Assembly (NCBI RefSeq): GCF_000403135.1 | Contig: NZ_AQPN01000096.1 | Location: forward strand, 1 to 38,658 | Direction of reading: 5' to 3' | DNA: 38,658 bases | DNA from: Arcticibacter svalbardensis MN12-7 | GTDB lineage: Bacteria > Bacteroidota > Bacteroidia > Sphingobacteriales > Sphingobacteriaceae | Part shown: one piece after another, positions 1 to 8,864 of the stretch | How the letters are laid out: the number at the start of each line of letters is the position of its first letter | Position numbering within the stretch: the stretch's first letter is position 1 | Notes under the pieces: generated by a model | What the model was told of the DNA's origin: nothing | What the model saw: only the letters and a program-made list of their open reading frames with translations | Databases searched by the model: none | Made by a program: the position numbers and the translations under genes

Positions 1-48
1 ATTGCTTTAATGATCGCTGTATTGCGGTCTTCGTTACAACAGCTATAA
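1..48 (+). other. Open 3' end of an unidentified coding sequence at window edge
   Basis: A frame open from base 1 ends with TAA at 46-48 and encodes only the tail IALMIAVLRSSLQQL. It is followed at once by an ATGTAAAG-containing inverted repeat and an IS66 remnant, so it may be the end of a mobile-element gene such as a recombinase. The fragment is too short to identify, and it could be chance. Confidence 0.2.
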
Positions 49-52
49 TTAT

Positions 53-66
53 GTAAAGTGCTTTAC
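53..66. repeat. Short inverted repeat GTAAAG-TG-CTTTAC
   Basis: GTAAAG and CTTTAC are separated by two bases. The same ATGTAAAG word recurs in the larger palindrome at 130-161, and CTTTACAT occurs between them (about 102-110). The cluster probably marks mobile-element ends or a recombinase binding region. Confidence 0.5.
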
Positions 67-129
67 TTCAAAACAAAGCCTAAGATTGGATTTTACCCTT
101 TACTTTACATACCCCTCAGTTTTGCATAA

Positions 130-161
130 CCCAATTTATGTAAAGCTTTACATAAATTGGG
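130..161. repeat. Perfect 32-bp palindrome
   Basis: The 16-base arm CCCAATTTATGTAAAG (130-145) is followed without a spacer by its exact reverse complement (146-161). Symmetry breaks at 129/162. The right arm abuts the truncated IS66 transposase reading frame, so the palindrome probably marks a junction created by insertion or deletion of a mobile element. Confidence 0.85.
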
Positions 162-162
162 C

Positions 163-363
163 CGGCGTAACCACTTATTTAGCGTAACCCATGATACTGC
201 CCAAAATGCGGCTATGGTATATTCGCTGTTTGCTACCTGTAAAAAACATGGTGTAGATCCTCAGAACTGGATAGCTGATGTGCTTTATAAAATCAATGAC
301 TCTGAATATGACGGGAAATATAGCGACCTCATGCCTCACCGCTGGAAGAATACACAGATCTAA
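163..363 (+). pseudogene. IS66-family transposase, C-terminal remnant
   Basis: About 67 residues match the extreme C-terminal domain of IS66-type transposases: an RRNHLF motif, then H-D-x-A-x-x-AAM-x-YS, TCKKHGV, a W-I-x-x-VL segment and the terminal LMPHRWK. Whole IS66 transposases are about 500 residues, so the DDE catalytic core is gone. The frame is open back to a TTG at 157, but homology begins only after the 32-bp palindrome, so the start is a truncation point and not a real initiation site. Neither terminal inverted repeat of an IS66 element was recognised nearby. This is a non-functional relic. Confidence 0.8.
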
Positions 364-448
364 TCAATGAGAATTGGTGAGGGCGTAGCCCACATGCATA
401 CAAATTACTCGAAAAAAGTTTAAAGTATAATAATAACTGTTGGAAGTG

Positions 449-485
449 AAAAAAGCTATCTTGAAGAAAACGAGATAGCTTTTTT
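449..485 (+). terminator. Intrinsic terminator hairpin
   Basis: AAAAAGCTATCT and AGATAGCTTTTT form a 12-bp perfect stem around an 11-base loop, with a T-run on the + strand and an A-run at the 5' side, so it could work in both directions. It separates the mobile-element debris from the PUL. The rest of 364-661 shows no gene; the 364-448 part may be leftover IS sequence. Confidence 0.75.
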
Positions 486-661
486 TATATATAAATATTT
501 TAAGCAAACAAGCCAAATAAAAGACGTATTCATTCTCGTCTAAAAAAAACTATAAATTTGTACAGGCTGAGTTATAGTTAATCCCATTTTATCAAAATGG
601 AGTTTTAAGCTTTTTTCTTTCCTGAAATGAAGAACTAGGAAAGCAAATGTTATAATGTCGT

Positions 662-1681
662 TTATAATGAATTTCTTATGATAACCGTTGCGTAATCCCT
701 CATCTTAACAATTTCCTTTTTAAGGATAGCTTTTGCTGCCTCTTCTCCCATTTTCTTAAAATCAGTACTAATTACGGTTATTCCGTTTTCAAGAACTTCT
801 TTTACAGCGGTGTCGTTATAGGATATTAAGCCTATATCCTTGCCGAGTATCCAATTATTTTTTTTTGCAATCTTTATAACTGCAACATCATCTTGATCGT
901 ACCTGCTGAATGTTATATAAGCATCCCCTTTTTTTGAGTTTTTCTCGTCGAGTGAATGGAGAATTTTATGCTTTTTCGAGGTGTTCTTGACAAATGTTTC
1001 GAATCCTTCGATTATAGCTTGTGAATGAAAAGCTTCGAGAGGAGCTATTAAAACCAATCTTTTGTATTTTTCTAATTGTGGTAAAAGTTGTGTTAGAGAA
1101 TCAATTATATCTGATCTATAATCCTGATAAATACAAGTATAATCACCACTTAAATGCTTTTCCTCGAAATCTAAAATGATGCGTTTTCTTGGAGGAATTT
1201 GGTTAAGTATTACGGAAGGGTCTTCTCTGAAAAAAGTGACAATCACAAAATGAGTGTAATTATTTAAATTTTCTTCAATAAGTTTTTCAAAAACTTTAAA
1301 ATTATGATGATGAAAATATACATCCACTTCACCATTATCTTTTATAGTTTCTAAAAAAGACTGGTACACCCTGTCTCTTAAAATATTCATCTTATCCAAA
1401 ATGAGACAGATACGATAGGGAGAATGCTGTGTTTTCTTCTTTACATAATAGCCTTTTCGATATTCTGATTCAATAATGCCTTTTTCTGAAAGATAATTTA
1501 AACCTTTTAAAGCAGTCTCCTTACTGATAGTTAGCGTTTCAATTAATTGGTTTAATGAAGGCAGTCGGTCGTTGATTTTAAGTTTATTCGTCTCAATTAG
1601 TTTTGTAATATAATCCGCTAATTGCAGATATTTCATCCTATGCGTTTCGCTATTGTTCTTTTTAAATTTTATTATAGGCAT
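662..1681 (-). CDS. GntR-family transcriptional regulator with LacI-like effector domain
   Basis: This is a DNA-binding regulator of 339 residues. The N-terminal ~75 residues carry a GntR winged helix (LADYITKLIETNKLKINDRL, then PSLNQL, SKETALKGLNYLSEKGII, and a KGYYV wing). Residues ~90-335 resemble a periplasmic-binding-protein/LacI-type sugar-binding domain (YRICLILDKMN near the start; IGLISYNDTAVKEV near the end), the arrangement of AraR-like repressors. It has no signal peptide and acts in the cytoplasm. It is divergent from susC across a 173-bp gap, so it probably controls the PUL, sensing a mono- or oligosaccharide breakdown product. The start at 1681 gives the full winged helix; an internal Met at residue 16 is possible. 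Whether it represses or activates cannot be read from the sequence. Confidence 0.88.
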   Translation of the reverse strand: MPIIKFKKNNSETHRMKYLQLADYITKLIETNKLKINDRLPSLNQLIETLTISKETALKGLNYLSEKGIIESEYRKGYYVKKKTQHSPYRICLILDKMNILRDRVYQSFLETIKDNGEVDVYFHHHNFKVFEKLIEENLNNYTHFVIVTFFREDPSVILNQIPPRKRIILDFEEKHLSGDYTCIYQDYRSDIIDSLTQLLPQLEKYKRLVLIAPLEAFHSQAIIEGFETFVKNTSKKHKILHSLDEKNSKKGDAYITFSRYDQDDVAVIKIAKKNNWILGKDIGLISYNDTAVKEVLENGITVISTDFKKMGEEAAKAILKKEIVKMRDYATVIIRNSL

Positions 1682-1802
1682 TTTAAATGGATTGAAATGG
1701 TGTTATAAAACAGTATTAATGACGCAAATTTGAGTATAATTAACTCATTTTAATTAAAAGTATCAAAAAAATAAAAGATTATTAGATAATGATTTTAATT
1801 CC

Positions 1803-1840
1803 TATATTTGATTTAGTAAACCAAACCAAACCAAACCAAT
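1803..1840 (+). promoter_or_regulatory. susC promoter -7 box and tandem CCAAA repeat
   Basis: TATATTTG (1803-1810) matches the Bacteroidota -7 consensus TAnnTTTG exactly; no good -33 TTTG is seen at the usual spacing. Ten bases later come four CCAAA-type units (1821-1840, last unit CCAAT), preceded by AAA. The repeat would lie at the very 5' end of the transcript, 15 bases before the preferred susC ATG. The same arrangement recurs at 21099-21133 and 23769-23805, so it may be an operator or a 5'-UTR element shared by this PUL. Confidence 0.65.
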
Positions 1841-1854
1841 TAAACGAAATAATT

Positions 1855-4800
1855 ATGAATAGGATTTTACGTTGTTTTTGCTTGCTGATTTATTTGGGCG
1901 TTCCAGGTGTGATATATGCACAAAAAACAGTGATTAAAGGGAAGATTGTGGCAGAAAATGACTTGTTGCCTTTGCCAGGTGCAACTGTTTCTGTTAAAAA
2001 TAAGCCTATTAATGCAATAGCGGATGTTGATGGTAATTTTACCATAACGACCACTTCGCCTCTAGATGTGTTGCAAATACGTTTTGTAGGTTTTATTTCC
2101 CAAGAAATCTCCATTCAAGGAAAAAAGCAGATTACAGTTATTTTGGCAAATAATCAAACAATTTTAGACCAGGTTGTTGTTATAGGTTATGGGTCAGAAA
2201 AACGCTCTGACTTAACTGGCGCTATAGGATCAGTTAACGTTGAAGATTTTAAAAAAGCATCTGTCTCTTCAGTGGAAGAGGCCTTGGCAGGAAGAGTGGC
2301 AGGTGTACAGGTCAACGCTGCAGATGGTCAACCAGGATCTCCCCTAAACATTATAATAAGAGGGGTAAGTTCATTAACTCAAGAAACTTCACCACTTTAT
2401 GTAATTGATGGGTTTCCCGTTGAGGATTTTAATAACAACTTACTTAATCCGGCTGATATTGAATCTATTGAAGTGTTAAAAGATGCTTCTGCTACAGCTA
2501 TATATGGTTCAAGAGGGGGTAATGGAGTTATTATTGTCACTACAAAAAAGGGGGCAGCTGGACTTCCTAAAATTTCGTATGATTTCTATACGGGTTTTCA
2601 AAACGAGGTAAAGCGTTATGAGCTGATGAACGCCTATGAGTTTGTGAAATACCAAATAGAATTAAACCCGGCGACAACAAGATACACAACTGATATAGGT
2701 AAAACATTGGATGCTTATAAAGATGTTCAAGGAATAGATTGGCAAGATGAGGCAATGCAAATGGGGAAACTACAGAGCCATTCGCTATCTTTAAGTGGCG
2801 GAGATAAAAATACTAAATATGTGGTTTCCGGATCGTATTTTGACCAGAAGGGACTTTTATTAAATAGTGGTTTCAAACGTTACCAAGGCAGAATCGTATT
2901 GGATCAAACGGTTAACAAGAACCTTAAAGTTGGAGTTAATCTTAATATGGCGAGTACAGAGAAGTTTGGTGCGGTAGCTAATTCATCTGGAGACAATGGG
3001 AGCTCAACTTTAAATGTGATGTATAGCATTTGGGGATATAGGCCTGTAGCTGGTGGAAGTGAAGAAAACGAGGATATCCTTCTCGAGGATCCCACAGATC
3101 CTGATGTGAATGCTGCAAGCGATTATAGATTCAATCCTGTACTTTCTTTAAAAAATGAATATAATCTGGCCTTTAATAATTCTTTATTAGGAAATGCCTA
3201 TGCAGAATATAAATTCTCTAAAAATTTAACATTACGGTCTACAATGGGTATCACAAAGGGATGGTACAAACAAGAGATATTTAACAATACCAATACAAGA
3301 GATGGAAGCCCATCCACACCTCAGGGAGCGAACGGAATGAATGGCTCTTTTGTCCACAGTGAATCTCTTAATTTTCTGAATGAAAATACCATCACTTATA
3401 AAAAAACAATAAAAAAACACAGTTTAAATCTTTTGGCAGGATATACTTTCCAGAAATATAAAGCCGCTGTAGATGGATTCTCTGCTAATCAAGTTCCTAA
3501 TGCTGATTTAGGTAACTCTGGTTTAGATGAAGGTGTTCCAGATAGGATTAGAGCTTCATCTACATTAAACGGACTTGAATCTTATTTAACTAGAATTAGC
3601 TATAATTATAACTTTAAGTATTATCTAACGGCATCTTTCAGAGGCGATGGTTCATCTAAGTTTTCTAAAGGTAATAAATGGGCTTATTTTCCTTCAACGT
3701 CATTTGCTTGGAGGATATCTAAAGAAAATTTCTTTAAGCCATATTTGAAAATTATTGAAGATGCCAAATTAAGAATTGGATACGGAAGTACCGGTAATAA
3801 TAGAGTTTCGGATTTCGCTTATCGAAGCAGCTTGTTTGTAAGTGGCTATGGTTATGGATTTAATAATGGTGCCATTCCAGCTACCTATCCTCAAGCTTTG
3901 GGTAATTATGATATTAAATGGGAAAGTAGTAACATGTTGAATGCTGGCTTTGATCTTTCTTTTCTTAATGGTAAAATTAACTTAACAGCTGACGTTTATA
4001 AAAAGAACACTACAGATCTTTTGCTAAATGCCTCTCTTAATCCCTCTTCGGGTTACAGCAATGCTTTTAAGAATATAGGTGAAATTTCCAACGAGGGAGT
4101 GGAGCTTACGTTAAACACAGTTAATATAAAAAAGAAGGATTTCTCATGGACTTCAAATTTTAATATATCGTTTAATAAAAATCGTGTAGTTTCCTTAAAT
4201 GAAGATCAAGCTGCACTTCTTACCAGCGTAGGATGGAGTTCAAACTATAATAACACTACTCCTTATATAGCAAAACCGGGTAAGTCCGTAGCACTGTTTT
4301 ATGGATTTATTTTTGATGGAATCTACCAATATGAAGATTTTAATAACACTTCTTCTGGGGGCTATCAGTTAAAAGATGGGATTCCGAACAATGGGGCTGC
4401 CGCTAGTACAATTCAACCAGGTGATATTAAATATAAAGATATCAATGGAGATGGCCTCGTAAATTCAGATGATCGAACGATAATTGGAGACCCAAATCCA
4501 ATACATATTGGTGGTTTTTCAAATAATTTCACTTATAAAGGATTCGATTTAAATGTTTTTTTACAATGGTCATACGGCAACGAAATATTAAATGCCAACC
4601 GTTTAGAATTTGAAGGTGGAAGTGCCAGAACCAGTTTAAACCAATTTGCAACTTTTCAAGATAGATGGACACCTACAAACCCAAGTAATGAGTATTTCAG
4701 AGCTAGGGGGCAAGGTCCAAGTGTGTATTCATCTAAAATTGTTGAAGATGGCTCTTATTTAAGACTTAAAACCGTGGCCTTGGGGTATATTATTCCAGAT

Positions 4801-4992
4801 AAGCTTAGTAAAAGGCTAAAAATGAGCAGACTTAGAATTTATGCTTCTATGCAAAATATAGCTACTTGGACAAATTATAGCGGTATAGATCCCGATGTTT
4901 CTGTTAGGGCAAGTGCACTAACACCGGGCTTTGATTGGTCTGCTTATCCATCAGCTAAGACATTTACTTTTGGTTTAAATCTTAATTTTTAA
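1855..4992 (+). CDS. SusC/RagA-family TonB-dependent outer-membrane transporter
   Basis: The outer-membrane import channel of the PUL, taking oligosaccharides into the periplasm with TonB energy. From the preferred ATG it has 1045 residues. Order: signal peptide ending near GVIYAQ; a carboxypeptidase-regulatory-like domain (IKGKIVAENDLLPLPGATVS...); a TonB-box-like segment (LDQVVVIGYG); a plug domain with IIIRGVSSL, PLYVIDGFPV, DIESIEVLKDASATAIYGSR and GVIIVTTKKG; then a ~750-residue beta-barrel ending in F-x-F-G-L-N-L-N-F. The frame is open to an ATG at 1789, but that start would put 22 residues, encoded partly by the CCAAA repeat, before the signal peptide, so 1855 is chosen. susD follows after 5 bases. 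The substrate is not evident from sequence. Confidence 0.95.
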   Translation: MNRILRCFCLLIYLGVPGVIYAQKTVIKGKIVAENDLLPLPGATVSVKNKPINAIADVDGNFTITTTSPLDVLQIRFVGFISQEISIQGKKQITVILANNQTILDQVVVIGYGSEKRSDLTGAIGSVNVEDFKKASVSSVEEALAGRVAGVQVNAADGQPGSPLNIIIRGVSSLTQETSPLYVIDGFPVEDFNNNLLNPADIESIEVLKDASATAIYGSRGGNGVIIVTTKKGAAGLPKISYDFYTGFQNEVKRYELMNAYEFVKYQIELNPATTRYTTDIGKTLDAYKDVQGIDWQDEAMQMGKLQSHSLSLSGGDKNTKYVVSGSYFDQKGLLLNSGFKRYQGRIVLDQTVNKNLKVGVNLNMASTEKFGAVANSSGDNGSSTLNVMYSIWGYRPVAGGSEENEDILLEDPTDPDVNAASDYRFNPVLSLKNEYNLAFNNSLLGNAYAEYKFSKNLTLRSTMGITKGWYKQEIFNNTNTRDGSPSTPQGANGMNGSFVHSESLNFLNENTITYKKTIKKHSLNLLAGYTFQKYKAAVDGFSANQVPNADLGNSGLDEGVPDRIRASSTLNGLESYLTRISYNYNFKYYLTASFRGDGSSKFSKGNKWAYFPSTSFAWRISKENFFKPYLKIIEDAKLRIGYGSTGNNRVSDFAYRSSLFVSGYGYGFNNGAIPATYPQALGNYDIKWESSNMLNAGFDLSFLNGKINLTADVYKKNTTDLLLNASLNPSSGYSNAFKNIGEISNEGVELTLNTVNIKKKDFSWTSNFNISFNKNRVVSLNEDQAALLTSVGWSSNYNNTTPYIAKPGKSVALFYGFIFDGIYQYEDFNNTSSGGYQLKDGIPNNGAAASTIQPGDIKYKDINGDGLVNSDDRTIIGDPNPIHIGGFSNNFTYKGFDLNVFLQWSYGNEILNANRLEFEGGSARTSLNQFATFQDRWTPTNPSNEYFRARGQGPSVYSSKIVEDGSYLRLKTVALGYIIPDKLSKRLKMSRLRIYASMQNIATWTNYSGIDPDVSVRASALTPGFDWSAYPSAKTFTFGLNLNF

Positions 4993-4997
4993 TCACG

Positions 4998-6974
4998 ATG
5001 AAGAATATTTTAAAAATCACTATATTAATTTTTGCATTATTTGGTATGAGTGCCTGCAATGATGTGTTGAATACAAAACCGTCGGATTTTGTCTCGCCAG
5101 AAGACTATTATAATAACGAAGGTGAATTAAATACTGCTTTATCTGGTGTGTATAGAATGCTTGCTACGGGGCCAATATATGGCTCATACCAATTTACATT
5201 AAATTCAATTAGTGACGAGTTCTTTTATGTAAACCGAACAACTGGTCCACAAGTACTAACCATTGATGCTTCAACTGCGTTTATCAGCCAATTCTGGACC
5301 GCCTGTTATCAGGGAATTGAACGTTCAAATCTTTTGCTGGAAAATATAAATAAACCAGTAATGAATGAAGATAAACGCAAAATCATAAAAGGAGAGGCCT
5401 TATTTTTGAGAGCTTATTTCCATTTCTTGTTGGTTGATCACTTTGGGGAAGTTCCATTAAGGTTAAGTACTACTAAATCACCATTAAATACGTCTATTAT
5501 TCGCTCTTCTATTAGTGATGTTTATACACAAATTGTGAAGGATATGAAGGAAGCGGAAACTTTGGTAGCTCCAATTTCTGCATACACTTATAATGGGCAT
5601 GTTACTAAAACTGCGGTACAAGGTATTTTGGCTAAAGTCTTTTTAACAATGGCTGGTAGTCCTTTAAATGATGCTACAAAATATGCCGATGCAAGAGATT
5701 ACGCTCTTTTGGTTATAAACTCGGGCTTGCATACTCTTAATCCTAGTTATCAACAAATATTTATTAATCATTCAAAGAATATATACGACACTAAAGAATG
5801 TATTTGGGAAATTGAGTTCTCTGGAAATAATACAGGTATTGTACAGTCTGCCGGAAAGTTGGGGATAGTTAATGGGATTTTAAGTTTATCCATTGATTAC
5901 CCAGGTTTTTCTTACGGAGAAATCAATACCACGAAAAGATTATATGATTTTTATACACCCGGAGACCTTCGTCGTGATTGGTCAATATCAAATGTAAGGT
6001 ATAGTGCTGCATCTGGTGACCGTGTTGCTGTTGAAAAACCTGTTACCAGTAGCACTATTTATGACCGACAAATTGGTAAATGGAGAAGGAAATATGAGCC
6101 AGAACCTCGTAATCAAAACTTTAACTCTACAAATTTTCCGGTTTTACGTTATGCCGATGTTTTGTTAATGTATGCTGAAGCAGAATATTATACAAATGGT
6201 CCAGATGGCGCATATGATGCTATAAACCAAGTAAGAAGAAGGGCTTTCGGCTTTGATCCTAATACTCCAATTACTTCTACTTCTGTAGTTGATAAAATCA
6301 CTTTATCAGGGACAGGTAATACTGGATATCTATCTTCTGTGGGAGAACTACCAGTTACTTTCTCAGGAGGTAACGGACTTGATGCATCTGGTATTGCCCT
6401 TGTAGGAACCAATGGTAAAGTCAGCAGTATTACTTTACAATATGGGGGTAAGGGATATACATCAATTCCTACTGTAATTATTGGTAACGCGTGGGCATCA
6501 AATACTACCTATACTACAGGGACACAGGTTTATAATGGTAATAATTTATATACCATAACCGTTGCTGGCAGGTCAACTTCTACAGCACCAACAAATACTT
6601 CAGGTTCAACAACGCAAGCTACAACAGGAGCGGTATTTACTTATGCTGGTGCAAGAGCGCAAGGAACGGCTACAATAGCAACATCAGTTATTGATCTAGC
6701 TAATTTAGGCCCGGGCGATTTCATTAAAGCCCTTAAAGAAGAGCGAGCTCGTGAACTTGCATTTGAAGGAGCTAGAGCTCATGATTTAAAACGTTGGGGT
6801 GATTATGTGACAAATATGCAATCGCTTAATACAGAAATTTCAGCTAACGCTCCTACAGCCTATAAATACGCAGCAGCAACGGGAGCCAATGTTACTTCAA
6901 GAAATGTGTTTTTTCCAATACCAGCTAATGAACTCTCAATAAATAATTTAGCCAAGCAAAATTTAGGTTGGTAA
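4998..6974 (+). CDS. SusD/RagB-family glycan-binding lipoprotein with a large insertion
   Basis: Surface lipoprotein that lids the SusC channel and binds the glycan. The signal peptide ends in lipobox MSAC (Cys20). SusD hallmarks are NTKPSDFVSPEDYYNNEGEL, the TPR-type helical core (RKIIKGEALFLRAYFHFLLVDHFG split over ~130-150), VLRYADVLLMYAEAEYY and, at the end, EERARELAFEGARAHDLKRWG. Between AINQVRRRAFG (~413) and that last motif lie about 135 extra residues (~425-562) rich in Gly, Thr and Ser, including GGKGYTSIPTVIIG and W-A-x-N-T-x-Y-x-x-G-x-x-V-Y-N-G-N-x-L-Y, which resembles a small chitin-binding/CBM5-12-type module. SusD proteins usually have a short loop there. The length, 658, exceeds the usual ~500-600. 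Confidence 0.94.
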   Translation: MKNILKITILIFALFGMSACNDVLNTKPSDFVSPEDYYNNEGELNTALSGVYRMLATGPIYGSYQFTLNSISDEFFYVNRTTGPQVLTIDASTAFISQFWTACYQGIERSNLLLENINKPVMNEDKRKIIKGEALFLRAYFHFLLVDHFGEVPLRLSTTKSPLNTSIIRSSISDVYTQIVKDMKEAETLVAPISAYTYNGHVTKTAVQGILAKVFLTMAGSPLNDATKYADARDYALLVINSGLHTLNPSYQQIFINHSKNIYDTKECIWEIEFSGNNTGIVQSAGKLGIVNGILSLSIDYPGFSYGEINTTKRLYDFYTPGDLRRDWSISNVRYSAASGDRVAVEKPVTSSTIYDRQIGKWRRKYEPEPRNQNFNSTNFPVLRYADVLLMYAEAEYYTNGPDGAYDAINQVRRRAFGFDPNTPITSTSVVDKITLSGTGNTGYLSSVGELPVTFSGGNGLDASGIALVGTNGKVSSITLQYGGKGYTSIPTVIIGNAWASNTTYTTGTQVYNGNNLYTITVAGRSTSTAPTNTSGSTTQATTGAVFTYAGARAQGTATIATSVIDLANLGPGDFIKALKEERARELAFEGARAHDLKRWGDYVTNMQSLNTEISANAPTAYKYAAATGANVTSRNVFFPIPANELSINNLAKQNLGW

Positions 6975-6984
6975 CCTGTTTGAT

Positions 6985-8859
6985 ATGAGATACTGTTTTT
7001 TATTTTTAATTGTCTTTTTAGAAGTTAACCTTTCAACTGCGAAGGAGAAATTTTCTATGCATAGTCCTAACGGAATTGTTAGTGCTAAGCTATATGCGGG
7101 AAAAGGTGGTCTTAAATATTGTGTAAAAGCAGAAAAAATAGAATTGATTGAACCATCTGCATTAGGGATAATTATAAATGACAAAATTTTTGGGAAAGCA
7201 GTCAATCATATCAAGCTCATAAGTAAAACAACCATAGATGAAAAATACTCGCTAAGAGGCAAGAAATCAGAAGCTTCGAATAAATGTACGGTTTATACCT
7301 TCGAAATTACAGAAGGAGCTTTAAAGTACGACATTGAGTTTAAATTATTTGATGACGGTTGTGCTTTCAGATATTTGGTAAAGACAGTTGCAAAGCCATC
7401 TCGAATCCGCGAAGAATTAACAACTTTTACATTAACTCCTAAAACTAAAGTGTGGTATTTTGAACGCAATAGTGTCTGGAAATTACGTTCGTATGCAGGT
7501 GTATGGCAACGTACAGCAATAGATAGTTTGCCAATTATATCAATTCAAGGTCCAATTCAAGGCAAGCCGTTAATTGTGGAGCTTGAGGATGGTGGTTACG
7601 TAATGCTCACAGAAGCGGCGCTGTATAACTACAGTGGGATGAGATTTAAAGCATTGGGCAAACGAGAGCTTAAAGTGAATTTCACAGAAGAGGAAAATGG
7701 ATTTACCATTAATGGAGATGTAATTACACCATGGCGTGTTGTCGGTTATGCAAAGGACCTGAATGCTTTAGTGAATACGGATATTATTACTAATCTAAAC
7801 CCATCGCCAGACCTTAAATTATATGCTGACACAGAATATATTAAGCCAGGAAGGTCAGTTTGGAGTTGGCTCACCCAACACACCCAGAAGAACTACATGT
7901 TGCCAGATTCCGAAAAGCGATTTATTGATGATGCCCATGAATTAGGATTTGAATATACCATGATTGATGAAGGGTGGGAAAGTAAATGGAACAATAAATG
8001 GGTTCAGCTTCAAGAACTTTGCAAATATGGCGCTGATAGAAATGTTGGTGTATGGATTTGGAAGCATTCAAGAGATCTTAGAAAACCATCTGTTAGAGAC
8101 GCTTTTCTGGATAGTGTAAAGGCTGAGGGCGCAGTTGGCGTTAAAACAGATTTCATGAATAGTGAAGCCAAAGAACTAATTGATTTTGAAATAGGGTTTT
8201 TAAAGGCTTGTGCGAAAAGAGAGTTAATGGTGAATTTTCATGGTTGCCATACTTCAACTGGCGAAAGCCGAACTTATCCAAATGAATTGACAAGAGAAGG
8301 TGTGCGTGGCATGGAGTTAAATATAATGAACGAACCTATTCCGGCTTCTCATAATGCAGCTTTGCCCTTTACTAGATTTGTAACAGGACACGGAGATTAT
8401 ACCCCCGGATTGTTCAGCAATAGAGCAAACACTACCTACGCTCATCAATTGGCTATGTTTTATCTGTTAGAATCCTCATTCCAATGTTTGGCAGATAATC
8501 CTGAATACCTATCTGAAGCTAAGCTAGAGATAGCTGTTAAAATGTTAAAGAATCTTCCGGTTACATGGGACGAAACAATTGTTTTGCCCGATAGTAAAAT
8601 TGGGGTTTTGGCGGCTATAGCAAGAAGAAAAGGTGATGTTTGGTATGTGGCAGTTATAAACGGAACTGATGAAAAATATACCTATAATTTAGCACTCTCC
8701 TTTTTGAAAAAGGGAATTAATTACTCGGCCACGTACGTTACGGATAATACAAATGAGTCTTTGCATGAGCGAACAGCCGTTTTAGACAAAAGCTCAAAAT
8801 CTGTGAATGAACTGTTACCCACAGGAGGACTTTTGATGACCATTAAGCCTGTTAATTAG
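6985..8859 (+). CDS. GH97 glycoside hydrolase, retaining alpha-galactosidase-like
   Basis: Hydrolyses alpha-linked terminal sugars in the periplasm. 624 residues, normal for GH97. A Sec signal peptide (MRYCFLFLIVFLEVNLSTA) is followed by an N-terminal beta-supersandwich to ~280, a TIM barrel (WSWLTQHTQKNY, YTMIDEGWE, VGVWIWKHS, GVKTDFMNS, MVNFHGCHTSTGE, RTYPNELTREGVRGMEL) and a C-terminal beta domain. Family knowledge: retaining GH97 enzymes have an Asp nucleophile on the 'GVK.DF' strand and a Glu acid/base in 'TREG(V)RG'; here these would be D389 and E438. Inverting SusB-type alpha-glucosidases lack that Asp, so alpha-galactosidase-like activity is more likely. It lies 10 bases after susD and 5 bases before the GH105 gene, so these are surely co-transcribed. 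Confidence 0.92.
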   Translation: MRYCFLFLIVFLEVNLSTAKEKFSMHSPNGIVSAKLYAGKGGLKYCVKAEKIELIEPSALGIIINDKIFGKAVNHIKLISKTTIDEKYSLRGKKSEASNKCTVYTFEITEGALKYDIEFKLFDDGCAFRYLVKTVAKPSRIREELTTFTLTPKTKVWYFERNSVWKLRSYAGVWQRTAIDSLPIISIQGPIQGKPLIVELEDGGYVMLTEAALYNYSGMRFKALGKRELKVNFTEEENGFTINGDVITPWRVVGYAKDLNALVNTDIITNLNPSPDLKLYADTEYIKPGRSVWSWLTQHTQKNYMLPDSEKRFIDDAHELGFEYTMIDEGWESKWNNKWVQLQELCKYGADRNVGVWIWKHSRDLRKPSVRDAFLDSVKAEGAVGVKTDFMNSEAKELIDFEIGFLKACAKRELMVNFHGCHTSTGESRTYPNELTREGVRGMELNIMNEPIPASHNAALPFTRFVTGHGDYTPGLFSNRANTTYAHQLAMFYLLESSFQCLADNPEYLSEAKLEIAVKMLKNLPVTWDETIVLPDSKIGVLAAIARRKGDVWYVAVINGTDEKYTYNLALSFLKKGINYSATYVTDNTNESLHERTAVLDKSSKSVNELLPTGGLLMTIKPVN

Positions 8860-8864
8860 TAGCT

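Noticed and set aside
1818-1840. CCAAA repeat as CRISPR or microsatellite noise
   Set aside because: Units are 5 bp without spacers, so it is not CRISPR; its repeated placement after -7 boxes at three sites argues against noise.
1789-1854. Upstream ATG for susC
   Set aside because: It would place 22 non-signal residues before the signal peptide and lies upstream of the -7 box.
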